From the NCBI GenBank assembly GCA_030549335.1, contig CM060193.1:43571391-43635390 (forward strand): a stretch of DNA of 64,000 nucleotides. Reading direction: 5' to 3'. The notes under the pieces were generated by a model that did no database searches, was not told where the DNA came from, and worked only from the letters and a program-made list of their open reading frames with translations. Source of the DNA: Pontederia crassipes. Taxonomy: Eukaryota; Streptophyta; Magnoliopsida; Commelinales; Pontederiaceae. The translations under genes were made by a program, and so were the position numbers. This document shows, in pieces, positions 1 through 10,437 of this stretch. The first letter of the stretch is position 1, and each line of letters begins with the position of its first letter.

Positions 1-72
1 AGTGAAAAGAAAGGAGTGCATCATTAATGAAATCTTGGGGTATAACGGACAGTTATGATTAATCATCTATAA

Positions 73-173
73 TTATATTATATTATATTATATTATATTA
101 TATTATATTATATTATATTATATTATATTATATTATATTATATTATATTATATTATATTATATTATATTATAT
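73..173. repeat. (TATTA)n microsatellite
   Basis: About 100 bases of near-perfect TATTA pentanucleotide repeat, some 20 units. It ends where the phase breaks into TATGAACCC. No gene is visible on either side, up to base 495. Confidence 0.97.
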
Positions 174-494
174 GAACCCTTTTATATATAGGTGAGTTGT
201 ATGTACCCATCACGAGGTTAAGAAATATTTCAACATATGCATGTTCTCAATAAACTTGACTTATATGTAAAGTGATTTATATTCTCATTTCTCTTATACA
301 CACACGTGTGTATATATATATGTCTTAATCCTAACTTCGATGAAGACACATTTATTTTATTTTTAGTTATAGGTAAGAGATACATTCGCGCTATGAATCT
401 CAATAGAAAAGTTCTTATATAAACTCTCGCTAAAGATTAGGATCATATGTCAGCATGAGATCTAAGTAGTTATTATTTTCAAATATATATATAG
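174..494. other. AT-rich DNA without recognised feature
   Basis: Short AT-rich stretch with small TA runs. No open frame, repeat partner or RNA-like structure was recognised. Confidence 0.6.
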
Positions 495-530
495 AGGAAT
501 ATTAGGGTGCATACACAGTTAGGTGCATAC
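495..530 (+). repeat. Left terminal inverted repeat
   Basis: The first 18 bases match the right arm at 5956-5973 perfectly in reverse complement. The arm itself contains two GGTGCATAC-type half repeats (GGGTGCATAC and AGGTGCATAC). Confidence 0.55.
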
Positions 531-731
531 AAGTTCATATAATTCATCATAGTCGTTCAATCAGGATTCAACGACTGGGAGGTTGTTAGGTTCACTTGCG
601 GTTCACTAATGTCTGGGTCGTGTTGGGTCATTTCTCTCGGTCTCTCTGGCTGCCACCTACGAATGACATCTACCGCGGATGATGGAACCTTCACTCGTTG
701 ACCTCTCCCATGTCGCAGAACGTTGAAAGGG

Positions 732-1016
732 GGCGTCGGCTCCCTCCGTGAGATGCCCTCCTCTTTTTGCTATCACATCGGCAAGCACGAAAGGGGTCTC
801 CCCCCCCCCCCCTCCCCTCTACGACCTCGTTAGTGAGATCACAAAGAAGGCCCACCCCCTTTTTGTTGCTGCGTCAGCGAGCACGAAAGGGGGGCATCGG
901 CTCCCTCTGCAACCTCATCGGTGATGTCACAGATGGGGGCCGACACCTTCCCCTTTTGTTGCCGTGTTGACGAGCGCGAAAGGGGGGGCGTCGACCCCCC
1001 TCTACGACCTCACCAC
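732..1016 (+). repeat. GC-rich tandem repeat of about 95 bp
   Basis: Units begin with GGCGTCGGCTCCCTC-like sequence and end with (G/C)AGCGAGCACGAAAGG. Starts are near 732, 795, 893 and 987; the first and last are partial. GC content is far above the surroundings. Apparent short ORFs here follow from the repeat and show no recognisable protein. Confidence 0.75.
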
Positions 1017-1170
1017 AGAGTCATCGTCGAGCGGCATTCCATCATCGATCGAAGGTGGCTTGTGGATGAGCCGAACGCACGTGTAGATCACATCTCAGCC
1101 CTCCATGCTTCTATGTGCAAATCCAATGGCTCAAAAATTGTGATCTCACTTGTATATGTTCCGGGAGTTT

Positions 1171-1530
1171 TTCTGGGACCGCCTAGTTATCTTACTTATT
1201 TGTATTTTCCTTGTTTTAGCCCACTTTTGTAACTTAGTCTTACTATCTAGTGTGATGGCAATATTGTAATATGCATTTCAAAAAGTGCACCCCCTAGCTT
1301 ATCTTCCACATCACACATCGCAAAGTTACCTTCCGAAACAGTGGTATATTAGGAGAGACCCGCTAATCCTCTCCAGAAGCTCTTTGTAATCATCCTATTA
1401 CTCAACAAATATTTCAAAGCTTCTCAAAATCTAGCATCCATCCTCAAGCATAGAGTAACAATCCACAAAGCGTCCCAAGAGATTGAGCATTCCGTCTAAG
1501 CGCCAGTTTGTTCACAAACACCTCCGAAGA
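1171..1530 (+). repeat. 5' LTR of the chromovirus
   Basis: Aligns with 5429-5787 along its length, sharing for example GTTATCTTACTTATTTGTAT and CTAGCTTATCTT. The copies differ by many substitutions and small indels, indicating an old insertion. Confidence 0.85.
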
Positions 1531-1589
1531 GATCGCATCCTTCTACTTGCAAGATGTGGTGAGCTTATGGTGATGATGCCACTGCAACG

Positions 1590-2176
1590 ATGTGGAACGT
1601 GGCAACGTCAGTCCTATTGAGAAGTGGGATGACTTCAAAAGGCAACTTACCAATTATTTCTGCCCTGCCAAGTCGGGATTGGAGGCCTAGGTTGTGTTGT
1701 TCAACATTTGTTAGAAGAGCACGTTGAAGAAGCATGTGAAAGAGTTCACCGAGCTCCGCCTATAGAATTTCCAAGTGGACGAAGACACGTTGTTGTCGAT
1801 CTTCATCAAGAGTTTGAAGTCTTGGCTAGGACGGAGTTGGAGCAACGAGATTGCTCCAACCTCCGCTCGCTAGTCGTCGCTATCGAATTGCTCGTGAAGT
1901 ATGCCAAAACAAACATTCCACCACCAAAGCCCTCAGGCAAGGGCAATGGTGAAGGAGAAGCCCAAGTCGCAAGGAGACAAGTCATACTACCAAGATAAGG
2001 GAAAGGGTTACCAGGATAAGAGGTCATTCAATGATAAATTCAAGAGGGATGAAAAGATACTAAAGCCTTGCTACATTTGTAAGGGTCCACATTGGACAAG
2101 TGATTGTCCGCATAAAGTGTTGTTCAACGTCATATGTATTGCCCCGACGAGAAAGAGGAGTTATGCCTCAGCTTGA
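1590..2176 (+). pseudogene. gag relic with zinc knuckle
   Basis: A retrotransposon gag domain is recognisable across frames: WDDFKRQLTNYF near 1627, then VKEFTELRL-like and LKSWLGRSW-like segments. It ends in an open stretch from 1901 with a lysine-rich region and a zinc knuckle, CYICKGPHWTSDC, near 2070-2110. That knuckle has C-x2-C-x3-H-x4-C spacing, seen in this group of plant Ty3 elements. Gag would package element RNA into particles. Stops and at least two frame changes break it, so no functional product is expected. Confidence 0.75.
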
Positions 2177-2689
2177 TGCATGTCCTCAGTGCCATCAATG
2201 CCTCGAAGGGTTCCTCATCGGTTGCTCGACTTTATGCGGACATCAAGTTGAATCAACACCCTCATTGACATAAGAACATCGGAGTTGTTCGTGTCAAAAG
2301 TGGCCGCTAAGAAGTAAAGCTATTACTACGGAATACTTCTACCACATTCAAAATGGTGAACGTGAAGTCTATCTCGTCCACAAGAATTTCTCTTGAAGTG
2401 AAGGTTTGCATTGGTAAGTGATCAGGAAGCTTCGACATGACGATGGTGGTGGGTATCTCTTTTCTGTGATACATTGTTGCATGTGTCATCCTGCTCACCA
2501 ACTTGATGGTCATCTTCGACCCCAATGGACCTTACAATATTCCCATGAGATCAAGTGGAAATGTAAAGAAGAAAACCCTCTCTGCCATGCAAATGATGAA
2601 GGGGTTGTGAAAATAGGAGCACACCTTTTTTGCGACCGACGTCTTGAAAGATCTGGGGCACTCCTCTTCAACACCTCCCAAAGTTCTTG

Positions 2690-3340
2690 AGACCCTTGAG
2701 AACTTTACAAACGTCATGCCTCCAGAGGTTCCAAAGCGATTATGTGAAGTGGACCATGTCATCGACTTGGTCCCCAAATCAAAGCCCCCACATGGAGTCC
2801 CATAATAGCTAGTCCCTCCGGAACTCATAGAACTCTGTAAGCAATTGACCAAACTATTGGATGCGGATATGTTCAGCCATCGAAATCTTCATATGGCGCT
2901 CCAATTCTCTTTCAAATGAAGCATGATGAATCCCTCTGGATATGCATCGACTACCCGGCACTCAACAAGCTCATGGTGAAGAACAAATACCACATTCCCC
3001 TTGTGACGAACTTGTTCGATTAACTTGGCGGTGCAAGATGGTTTACCAAGTTGGATTTTCGTTCGCGCTATTGGGAAGTCTGAATTGTCGAAGAAGATGT
3101 GTAGAAGACAGTGTGCGTCACGCAAGATATGATTCCTTCGAATTCCTCATGATGTCTTTCAGCTCACTAACGCCCCAACAATCTTTTGCACCCTCACGAA
3201 CAAGGTATTGCAACATTTTCTTGACATCATGGTTGTCTACTTCGACGACATCATGATACATAGCCTCACTTTAGAGGAGTACATCGAACACCATTCACAA
3301 GTGTTCGAGGTGTTGCAGAAGAACTAGCTCTACATCAAGT
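2690..3340 (+). pseudogene. Reverse transcriptase relic of the chromovirus
   Basis: Motifs of a Ty3 reverse transcriptase appear in order but in different frames: FTKLDFRSRYWEV-like near 3038-3080 (usual form KLDLRSGYWQ), the KTVCVT segment near 3108, FEFL then a PFGLTNAP-equivalent near 3140-3175, and the catalytic VYFDDIMIHS near 3236-3262. Stops and frameshifts separate them. The aspartate pair of the YFDD box is still present, but the reading frame cannot produce a complete enzyme. Confidence 0.8.
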
Positions 3341-3629
3341 GAGAGAAGTGTTCCTTCACTCACCCAGAAGTACATTTCTTGGGACATGTCATAGGAAGTG
3401 GCAAGTTGAAGATTCAAGCCATCATGAAGTGGGAGCCGCCCAAGCGGGTTCCCGATCTTTATTCGTTCCTTGGAACTACTATAGGCAGTTCATCAAGGGT
3501 ATTCACATGTGACGACTCCTTTCATGAACCTCCTTTGGAAGGATGTGAAGTTGACGTGGACGTAGTGGATGCCTACAAGCCAAGAAGCATTCGACGCCCT
3601 CAAGAGGACCATGATGGAGGAACCAGTGC

Positions 3630-3995
3630 TCACACCAAATCTTACAAGGTACAGACAAATGCTTCTGACTATGCTATCGGATGAGTTCTTATGCAGGAGG
3701 GACATCATGTGACGTTCGAGAGTCGCAAACTTAATTACACGGAGCGCCGCTACGCCGTTCAGCAGAAGGCGATGATTGCGGTGGTTCATTGCCACATGGT
3801 AGCACTACCTACTCGGGTTACGATTTCATATCAAGACGAACAATGTCGCGACAAGCTACTTTGAGACGCAAAAGAATCTCTCGCCAAAGCAGGTACGGTG
3901 GCAAGATTTTATGGCGAAGTCCGACTACATCCTAGAGTACAAGACCGGCAAAACGAATGCCATTGTCGATGCCTTCAGCCGATGCAGGAAATTGA
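3630..3995 (+). pseudogene. RNase H relic of the chromovirus
   Basis: QTNASDYAIG near 3653 corresponds to the first catalytic Asp region of Ty3 RNase H (DASDxAIG form). It is followed by ESRKLNYTERRYAVQQKAM and, in another frame from 3911, the segment SDYILEYKTGKTN and VDAFSR that closes the pol RNase H domain (usual EYKPGKxNxVADALSR). Internal stops are present. Confidence 0.8.
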
Positions 3996-4224
3996 CAGCC
4001 ATGAGCTCCTTTCAGGTTGACCTGATCGAAAAAAATAAGAAGGGATTGGAGTCGGATCCCACGGCAAAGAATTTGTTTGAGCAAGCGAAGAAAGGAAAGA
4101 CGTGCCGATTTTATATGGAAGATGGGTTGATCTTCACCAAGGAACGTCGCATCAATGTTCCTTTGACAACTTACAGTGCGTCATCATGCAAGAGTGCCAT
4201 GACTCTAAGTGAGTGAAACATCCA

Positions 4225-4890
4225 GGCATCCGTTGCACTTTGGCACTTAAGACAACTACTTCTAGTCAATGATGGAGGATGATGTTGAAGCTTTCGTGAG
4301 GCCATGTCTTGTTTGCCAACAAGACAAAGGCATTAATCAAGTGCCCAACAGACTTCTAGAACCCCTTCTTATTTCAAAGCATCCATGAAAAGATGTTTTC
4401 ATGTCCTCCCAAATCTGAAGGGGTGGGTACCATCATGGTGGTCGTTGATCGATTCTCCAAGTATGTCATCTTCGCCGCTGGCTGTGCAAGTTGCCCTACC
4501 ACTGAAGCTGCGGAGTTATTCATGAAACATGTGATGAAGTATTTGGGCCCCTCCAAAGCATAGTCAGCGATCGAGATGAGCAATTCGTTGGCAATTTTTT
4601 AGGGAACTATTCAATATGATGGACTCCAACATGCACTTCTCTATTGCATTTCATCCTCAAAACGATGGTCAAATTGAGAAGGTGAATTGTATCCTAAAGA
4701 TCTACTTACAGCACTATGTCAGTGCCAATCAGAAGGGCCGAGCAAAGCTACTCAACATTGCACAATTCTCCTACAACCTGCAACGGAGATAGTCGACCAA
4801 TCGGAATTCCTCTGAGATAATGATGAGGCAACCTCTCATTCCACATGTCGTCGCCACTTCTTATGATGGTAAATTCCCCACCCTCACCTC
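4225..4890 (+). pseudogene. Integrase relic of the chromovirus
   Basis: The integrase core is readable: CLVCQQDK-like linker near 4309, then GVGTIMVVVDRFSKYVIF near 4420-4472, and AAELFMKHVMKYLG near 4510-4551, the usual neighbourhood of the first and second acidic residues. Later pieces (FHPQ-like and tail segments) lie in other frames. Integrase would insert the cDNA; this copy is broken by stops. Confidence 0.8.
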
Positions 4891-5129
4891 ATGGATAGGG
4901 AGTAGAATGATATGGCTCAGGCATCAAAGCACATGAAGAAGTTGGCAGACACTGTCCGACGAAACATCAATTTTGAAGTCAGATACTTGATCCTTGTGAA
5001 GCTGGTCCAACATTTTTTACTAAGTGGAAAGAATCTGCACAAGGATCTCGTTAGGCATTACGAGGTCTCATTCAAGATTCGGAAGAAGGTATGTAAGATG
5101 ACCTATAAGCTTAAGCTCCTGTTGCAGAT

Positions 5130-5400
5130 GCAACAATACCCCATTTTTCATGTCATCTTGCTCAAGCCCTACATCGAAGACTCTGAAAATCCTAGGCATA
5201 GAATTTCAAACCACACCCTGCCGACCATCTGCTGACCAAGTTGAAGAAGTATTCTTCGGCCGTGTGAAGAATCAAAAGAATGAGTACCTTGTTCGATAGA
5301 GCGAAAGATCAGACGTCGACACAAGTTGGGAAATCATCAAAGTCTTGTGGCAATTCAAGCAGAAGATCGAAGAATTTGAAGTCGTAGGACATCACTGACT
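5130..5400 (+). pseudogene. Integrase C-terminus and chromodomain relic
   Basis: HVILLKPYIEDSE (near 5150) is the usual end of plant Ty3 integrase. Downstream, NEYLVR then a stop, SERSDVDTSWEIIKVLWQF (about 5279-5353) matches a retroelement chromodomain, in which the EYLVRWxG and DTSWE parts are conserved. In related elements this domain directs integration to modified chromatin. A stop replaces the conserved Trp. Confidence 0.7.
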
Positions 5401-5428
5401 CGAGTGGAGGAGAATCTTCCAAGGACTT

Positions 5429-5787
5429 TCTCGAGACCGTCAAGTTATCTTACTTATTTGTATTTTCTTTGTTTTAGCCAACTTTTGTAACTTAGTCTTA
5501 TTTTCTAGTGTGATGAAAATTTGTAAGATACACTTCAAAAAAGTGCACCCACTAGCTTATCTTTCACATCATATGCCGCAAAGCTACCTTTCGAAATGGT
5601 GATATATTATGGAAAACCATTAGTCCTCTCTCGATGCTCTTTGTAATCATTCTATTTACTCAATAAAAAATTCAAAACTTCTCAAAATTTAGCATCGAGC
5701 CTTAAACGTGGTGTGGCAAATCATAAAGCGTCCCAAGAGATTTAGTGTTTCTCTTAGGTACCCATCTTTTCACAAACGCCTCCGTCG
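5429..5787 (+). repeat. 3' LTR of the chromovirus
   Basis: Partner of 1171-1530. It begins directly after the chromodomain relic, as expected for a compact Reina-type element. Confidence 0.85.
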
Positions 5788-5936
5788 AAGCGTCCACTCA
5801 AGATCAAGCGTCCCAAAAATTGTGACATTAAGAAAGTGACATAAAAAAGCTCCCGCAAAATGTTCAAAAGAGCTTGTCTAGATGGTGGGCACGTCTAGAC
5901 GCTACACGAGTCGGTCGAACGAAAAATTATTTGTGA

Positions 5937-5973
5937 CATATACACCTATACGTGAATGCACCCTAATATTCCT
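5937..5973 (-). repeat. Right terminal inverted repeat
   Basis: Reverse complement of the left arm; perfect over the outer 18 bases and partial further in. A TA microsatellite (5974-5995) follows directly. Confidence 0.55.
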
Positions 5974-5995
5974 AATATATATATATATATATATT

Positions 5996-7380
5996 ACTAT
6001 ATTTTTGTTGTCTGAAAGCGTAGCTGAATTAAATAGTGCACTTCGTAAACTTTCTGTCAGTTCTTTTGTGTGAAATCTTTTTTGTTATGCTAAATTTTCC
6101 ACAATATATAAAAGAAGAAGAGATGCATGCTTCATCAGTACTCTTCCATGTGATTTCTATGGAATTCCACCACAATACGCATTTTTTACGTGGCCCAATC
6201 AGATCCGAGTCGTTATAATATTAAAATTCATGCACATTCTTATCACAATCCTCAAGGCATTATAATCATTATTATAACTATATATATATATATATATATC
6301 CACATGGAGCTCCCTTATTTTTAGTCGCTCAAGATCAATAACTTAAGAAATATACACATGCATGTAGCTCTTTGCTGGCGGTGCACCGAGACGAATGGCT
6401 TGTAGAATAACACATCAAACGCCCACATTTGACCAATAAAAAGAAATATCATTATTATGTATATAAATGCATATATGGATATTATATGTCAAAAGTATGT
6501 ACTTGTGAATAATGTATTTAATCAAAATGGCCAAGCTTGCTTAGTAAAATAAAACACTAAAATATTGAAGATGTCATATATCTTTCTTCCACAAGGACAA
6601 GGTTGTATAAGACCACCCCCCACCACCTCGCCAATGATGCGTCCCCATGCACCCACCAGTCGGCCAACCTTCTTATGTCGAAAGTTAATTAATTAGCTGC
6701 TCTCTGCTCCCACATTACAAAGGAAGAGAGAGAGAGAGAGAGAGAAGAAAAGTAGTCGGCTTCCACTTCTTTCGCAGCTTTCATGTCGCAGAGGGTTCTG
6801 TTCCCTGTGGACAACGCAAAGACAACTAATGAAGTGTCATCAACGACTACCAATTACCGACCTCGATAAGATCTTTTAATTAATAACACCAACTCACTCG
6901 TTTATTTTGCCTCGCCGACCTCTGCATCGATCCCTCCTCAACCTTGGATTCTCTATCCTCCGACGGGTCGTCGAAATTAAAATATATAATATGTTATAGT
7001 ATTAGAATATTACAAGTAACGTCGGTATTATTATTCAAATAATGGCAATGTAACGCCTCGTCACCTTTTAAAAAAAAATCAAAAGTTGAAATTTCTTTTA
7101 ATGTAGAGGACTTAATTTCATTTCGAACCGATCGGTAGGATCGAATAATAATAAAATATTATATTTAATATGATATACTAAATTAAGTTATTGTATATTG
7201 ATTATATATACTTATGTCAAAATATAATTATACAAAATAAAAAATAATAATCATAAATCATAAATCATAAATTTAAATTTTAAGATTTGCTATAAATATA
7301 TATATAATATAATTAGTGATTAATATTAAATTTGAACTTATTACATATTAAAGTAAAGAAAATTTAAATTTGTGTACAGA

Positions 7381-7467
<87 letters not shown>

Positions 7468-8555
7468 TACCTAACTAATTTATTTAATATAATATAATAA
7501 GTATATAATTAGCTTATATTATAATGAATATTTATGATATTGAAAATTTTGAATAAAATAATAATCATAAGTTGAAGTTCAAAGTGTAATAAATTCTAGA
7601 CTAAATGAAGAAAAAAAAGAATACGTAATGTATACAAACAAAGTCCAACATTGCTAATAGAAGGAAGATGAGAGTAAAGTGATAAGTATTAATAAGGGAG
7701 GAAACTAATGGGTTAATGATTTATGGAGAAAGTTCATCTTTGGATATTTTTTAAATTTATAATAATAAATTTTATGAAAATATTTATTAAGAAAAAGATA
7801 TTGGATATCCATAATTGATTATTCCCTGCTGTGTACATATATACACATGGTGTTATCATGCATGTGCACTCATAGTATTCATATTCTGTCACCATTATCG
7901 AAATATTCTTTTAAAAAATGAGAGGTTTATGGATTATTTTGGAAAAATAAAAGATGTGACTTTTCTATCATTATTTTTAATACTTAAAGTAGTTGTTTGG
8001 CTCATTGAGCTTATTAATTATCACCTCTCTTATTTAATTTTTGCATGTAATAAATGACAGACATGCTTGTTTGTCTGCCATGCGATAAGAAATATAAAAA
8101 GGGCTAAGGAATGAGCATGTGAGAGGTGTGTTCATGGATTTGACTACTTTTTTATTCATTTATCTTTCATATACTAATTGTTAATCAAAGTATGTTTTGA
8201 ATAATTTTGGAGTTGTTGAATTATAGTGTAGAGCAATGGACGCTCATGTTAAGTGATTAACGATCATTTGGCTCATGGATTTGAGTAGAGAGTGAGCTTG
8301 TAGCTCACTATTTTGGGCTTGAGTCCCACTTTTTTGTTTCTATTTTGAATTGTCAATAATGTCCCTATAATTATCGGTAATGATTAATTTTTTGCAATTA
8401 AATTGCCTATGATGAAATATATGAAATGTTGTATATGACATATGGAAGAATTTGTATTTAGTTTATTTTTATGTTATTTTTTCATTGGATATTTGAATTT
8501 GAATTTAAACGATTGATTTTACAATTTTACCCTTGTGGTGCATAATGGGAAGTTC
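5996..8555. other. AT-rich intergenic DNA with microsatellites
   Basis: No coding region was recognised. It holds a TA run (about 6279-6299), a GA run (about 6726-6745), a more GC-balanced patch at 6600-6980 without recognisable protein, and very AT-rich sequence from 7000 onward. Confidence 0.6.
7381..7465. repeat. (ATT)n microsatellite
   Basis: About 28 uninterrupted trinucleotide units in AT-rich DNA. Confidence 0.97.
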
Positions 8556-8564
8556 GATGTTACA

Positions 8565-8762
8565 GGCAATTAATGTTTCAATGGGAAGGTTCATACAATG
8601 GCAGAAGCTTGGACATTGAAGGATGGATTACTCAAATCTAATCAAATGGATATAAGCATATTATGGTGGAAAGTGATTCAGGGAACTTAATCTCCATTGT
8701 ACATATAGACACTCATTGTCCTTGGCAGCTAGATAAGTCCTACAATATTGTGGGATGGTAAT
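8565..8762 (+). pseudogene. RNase-H-like (RVT_3 type) relic
   Basis: In shifting frames one reads AEAWTLKDGLLKSNQMDI (near 8597-8653) and VESDSGNLISIVHIDTHCPW (about 8669-8728), ending at a TAA at 8760. The pair AxAWxLKDGL and VESDSxxLxxLL is the signature of the plant RNase-H-like domain found at the end of many LINE-type ORFs and in stand-alone host copies. One frameshift lies between the two parts. I infer a decayed LINE fragment; no reverse transcriptase was seen nearby. Confidence 0.5.
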
Positions 8763-9280
8763 TGAATCGTTGGACAATTTTATAGCTTCCCTTGTATAAG
8801 AGAGTTGAATAGAACCCCAAACTTTTTGGTAAATTTTGCTTGCATTTTAGTATGAATGTTTTTTTTTGTTTTGTAGGAGTTTCCTCCTTATGAGCTCCAA
8901 CAACATTTGTACCAAGTTTCTTTTGATGATTTCTCTGATAGATAATGGGTCATACTTTAAAAAATGTCACCTCTATTATTTAATTAATAAAATTTTCAAC
9001 AGATGGAACCGTCTTTTTAGGAATTCTTAGTTCATCAGAAGTTTCAGCAACTCCCCATCGTAAAATATATTCTAATATTAAAGCTACCATTACCATTATT
9101 ATTTAATTAATAAAGTTTCGATGGTCAAAATCATCGGATGGGCTGAGTTAAAACATAAATATATATTATTTGGTATGAATAAAAACTTATAAAATTCCAA
9201 CAACTTTTATACTATTGAAAAAATTATTCATAATCCTTATAATTTTTCCCTAATCCTCTTTCAACTATCACTCATGTGAA

Positions 9281-9282
<2 letters not shown>

Positions 9283-9354
<72 letters not shown>
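9283..9354. repeat. (CT)n microsatellite
   Basis: About 35 CT units. Such pyrimidine runs are common in plant 5' leaders; a candidate small ORF starts about 160 bases downstream. Confidence 0.97.
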
Positions 9355-9359
<5 letters not shown>

Positions 9360-9512
9360 GAATTGTCATGACACCCTTCAGCAAAACCCGACCTCCAACC
9401 ACAACATAGTGCGATTCTAATGACTCCAATATCTGACAAAGCACTCTCCTCCTCTAGCAAGTTTCTTCCCCTCTGACAATGTCTTTCTTCCCTACTTCTT
9501 AGATCGACGGTG

Positions 9513-9668
9513 ATGGTGCTCTCGACAGAGGGGGTGCCAAGGAGCAGATCCGCACAAGTGGTGTTGTGGCTCCTTCTTCTTATGGTGGTGATGATATCAC
9601 CTGCAACAAGCATTGCTGGCCGAATCTACCTTTCAACTACACCGCCATTTTTTTATTTATTAAACTAA
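9513..9668 (+). CDS. Candidate small secreted peptide (51 aa), unconfirmed
   Basis: ATG at 9513 opens a 51-codon frame ending TAA at 9666-9668. After a polar start with basic residues (about 1-15) comes a strong hydrophobic core VVLWLLLLMVVMI (about 16-28), then SPATSIAG resembling a signal-peptidase site, leaving only about 15 residues. That is signal-peptide architecture in a locally GC-richer patch (9360-9650) amid AT-rich DNA, with a CT run upstream as in plant 5' leaders. It could be the first exon of a larger gene, a truncated gene copy, or chance. I recognise no peptide family; no transcript evidence is available. Confidence 0.3.
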   Translation: MVLSTEGVPRSRSAQVVLWLLLLMVVMISPATSIAGRIYLSTTPPFFYLLN

Positions 9669-10261
9669 TTAATTTGATATATATTATTTATTTGTTTGTT
9701 AGATATAATTGATAAATGTAATATTTGAATTGTTAATATTTTGTTTAGTTTTTCTAACTTATAAATCTTGTTATATATTTGTTTAACATGTTTATAATTT
9801 ATATCTAGCACATTTTGATTGTTCGATTATATATATATATATATATATATACGTTTATTTATTGAATTCTTATACATATTAATTTGTTTAGGATTATAAG
9901 ATATAATTAAACAATATACGCTATTGCGGATATTAAGCTTCTTCCATAACATCGTTAGTAGATGTATAATAGAACTATTTCTAGTTACGTAGGACTTATA
10001 CAAGAATTCACAGGCATAATTGAATATTTCATAAGTTTAGCTTGCCAGTCAATAGACTTCTTACATGGAAGAACTATTAGGTGCCCTTATCTAAAATATT
10101 ATAGTACAAAATTCCAAACAATAAAGTTCGTCAAAGTCCATTTCTGTAAAGGGACTTAAAACAAACTATTGGTATTGCGTTTAATTTGGAGAGAAGAATC
10201 ATCGCCAAATGTGATTAATGAAGACTTTATTGAGTCATGAAGAAAATGTTGTGTGTGTGTT

Positions 10262-10301
<40 letters not shown>

Positions 10302-10437
10302 TCAAAACTTGGTGTACAATATTGTTGCAATGGCATGGTAATATTAGAATTTATTAAGACCGCAAAGAAGAGTCACCACATGCAGAAGCAAAAAAAAAAA
10401 TTGACTTGGTGAATGCCACAAGTCAACTATTGTCAAC
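9669..10437. other. AT-rich DNA with TA microsatellites
   Basis: TA runs at about 9829-9851 and 10266-10298 (the latter after a GT run). No gene recognised. Confidence 0.6.

Larger units (their letters stand above)
1171..5787 (+). mobile_element. Ty3 chromovirus LTR retrotransposon, degenerate (Reina-like size)
   Basis: Two direct repeats of about 360 bp flank about 3.9 kb in which gag, reverse transcriptase, RNase H, integrase and a C-terminal chromodomain can be read in that order on the plus strand, each broken by stops and frameshifts. The chromodomain after integrase places it among chromoviruses; short LTRs and an overall size of about 4.6 kb suit the Reina type. It lies within the TIR-bounded unit 495-5973. 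No clear 5-bp target duplication was found. The element cannot encode an intact polyprotein. Confidence 0.85.
495..5973. mobile_element. Composite unit bounded by terminal inverted repeats
   Basis: The 18 bases AGGAATATTAGGGTGCAT at 495-512 recur as an exact reverse complement at 5956-5973, and weaker match continues inward for about 20 bases (both arms contain an AGGTG core near the inner end). Both outer ends abut TA-rich sequence, which would suit insertion into TA. The unit is about 5.5 kb and contains GC-rich tandem repeats and a decayed Ty3 element. I infer a DNA transposon (possibly Mutator- or mariner-like) that later received the LTR element. No transposase was recognised inside, so the family is open and chance pairing of two separate MITE ends is possible. 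Confidence 0.45.

Noticed and set aside
767..1232. Two overlapping plus-strand ORFs
   Set aside because: They run through the GC-rich tandem repeat and show repeat-derived composition only.
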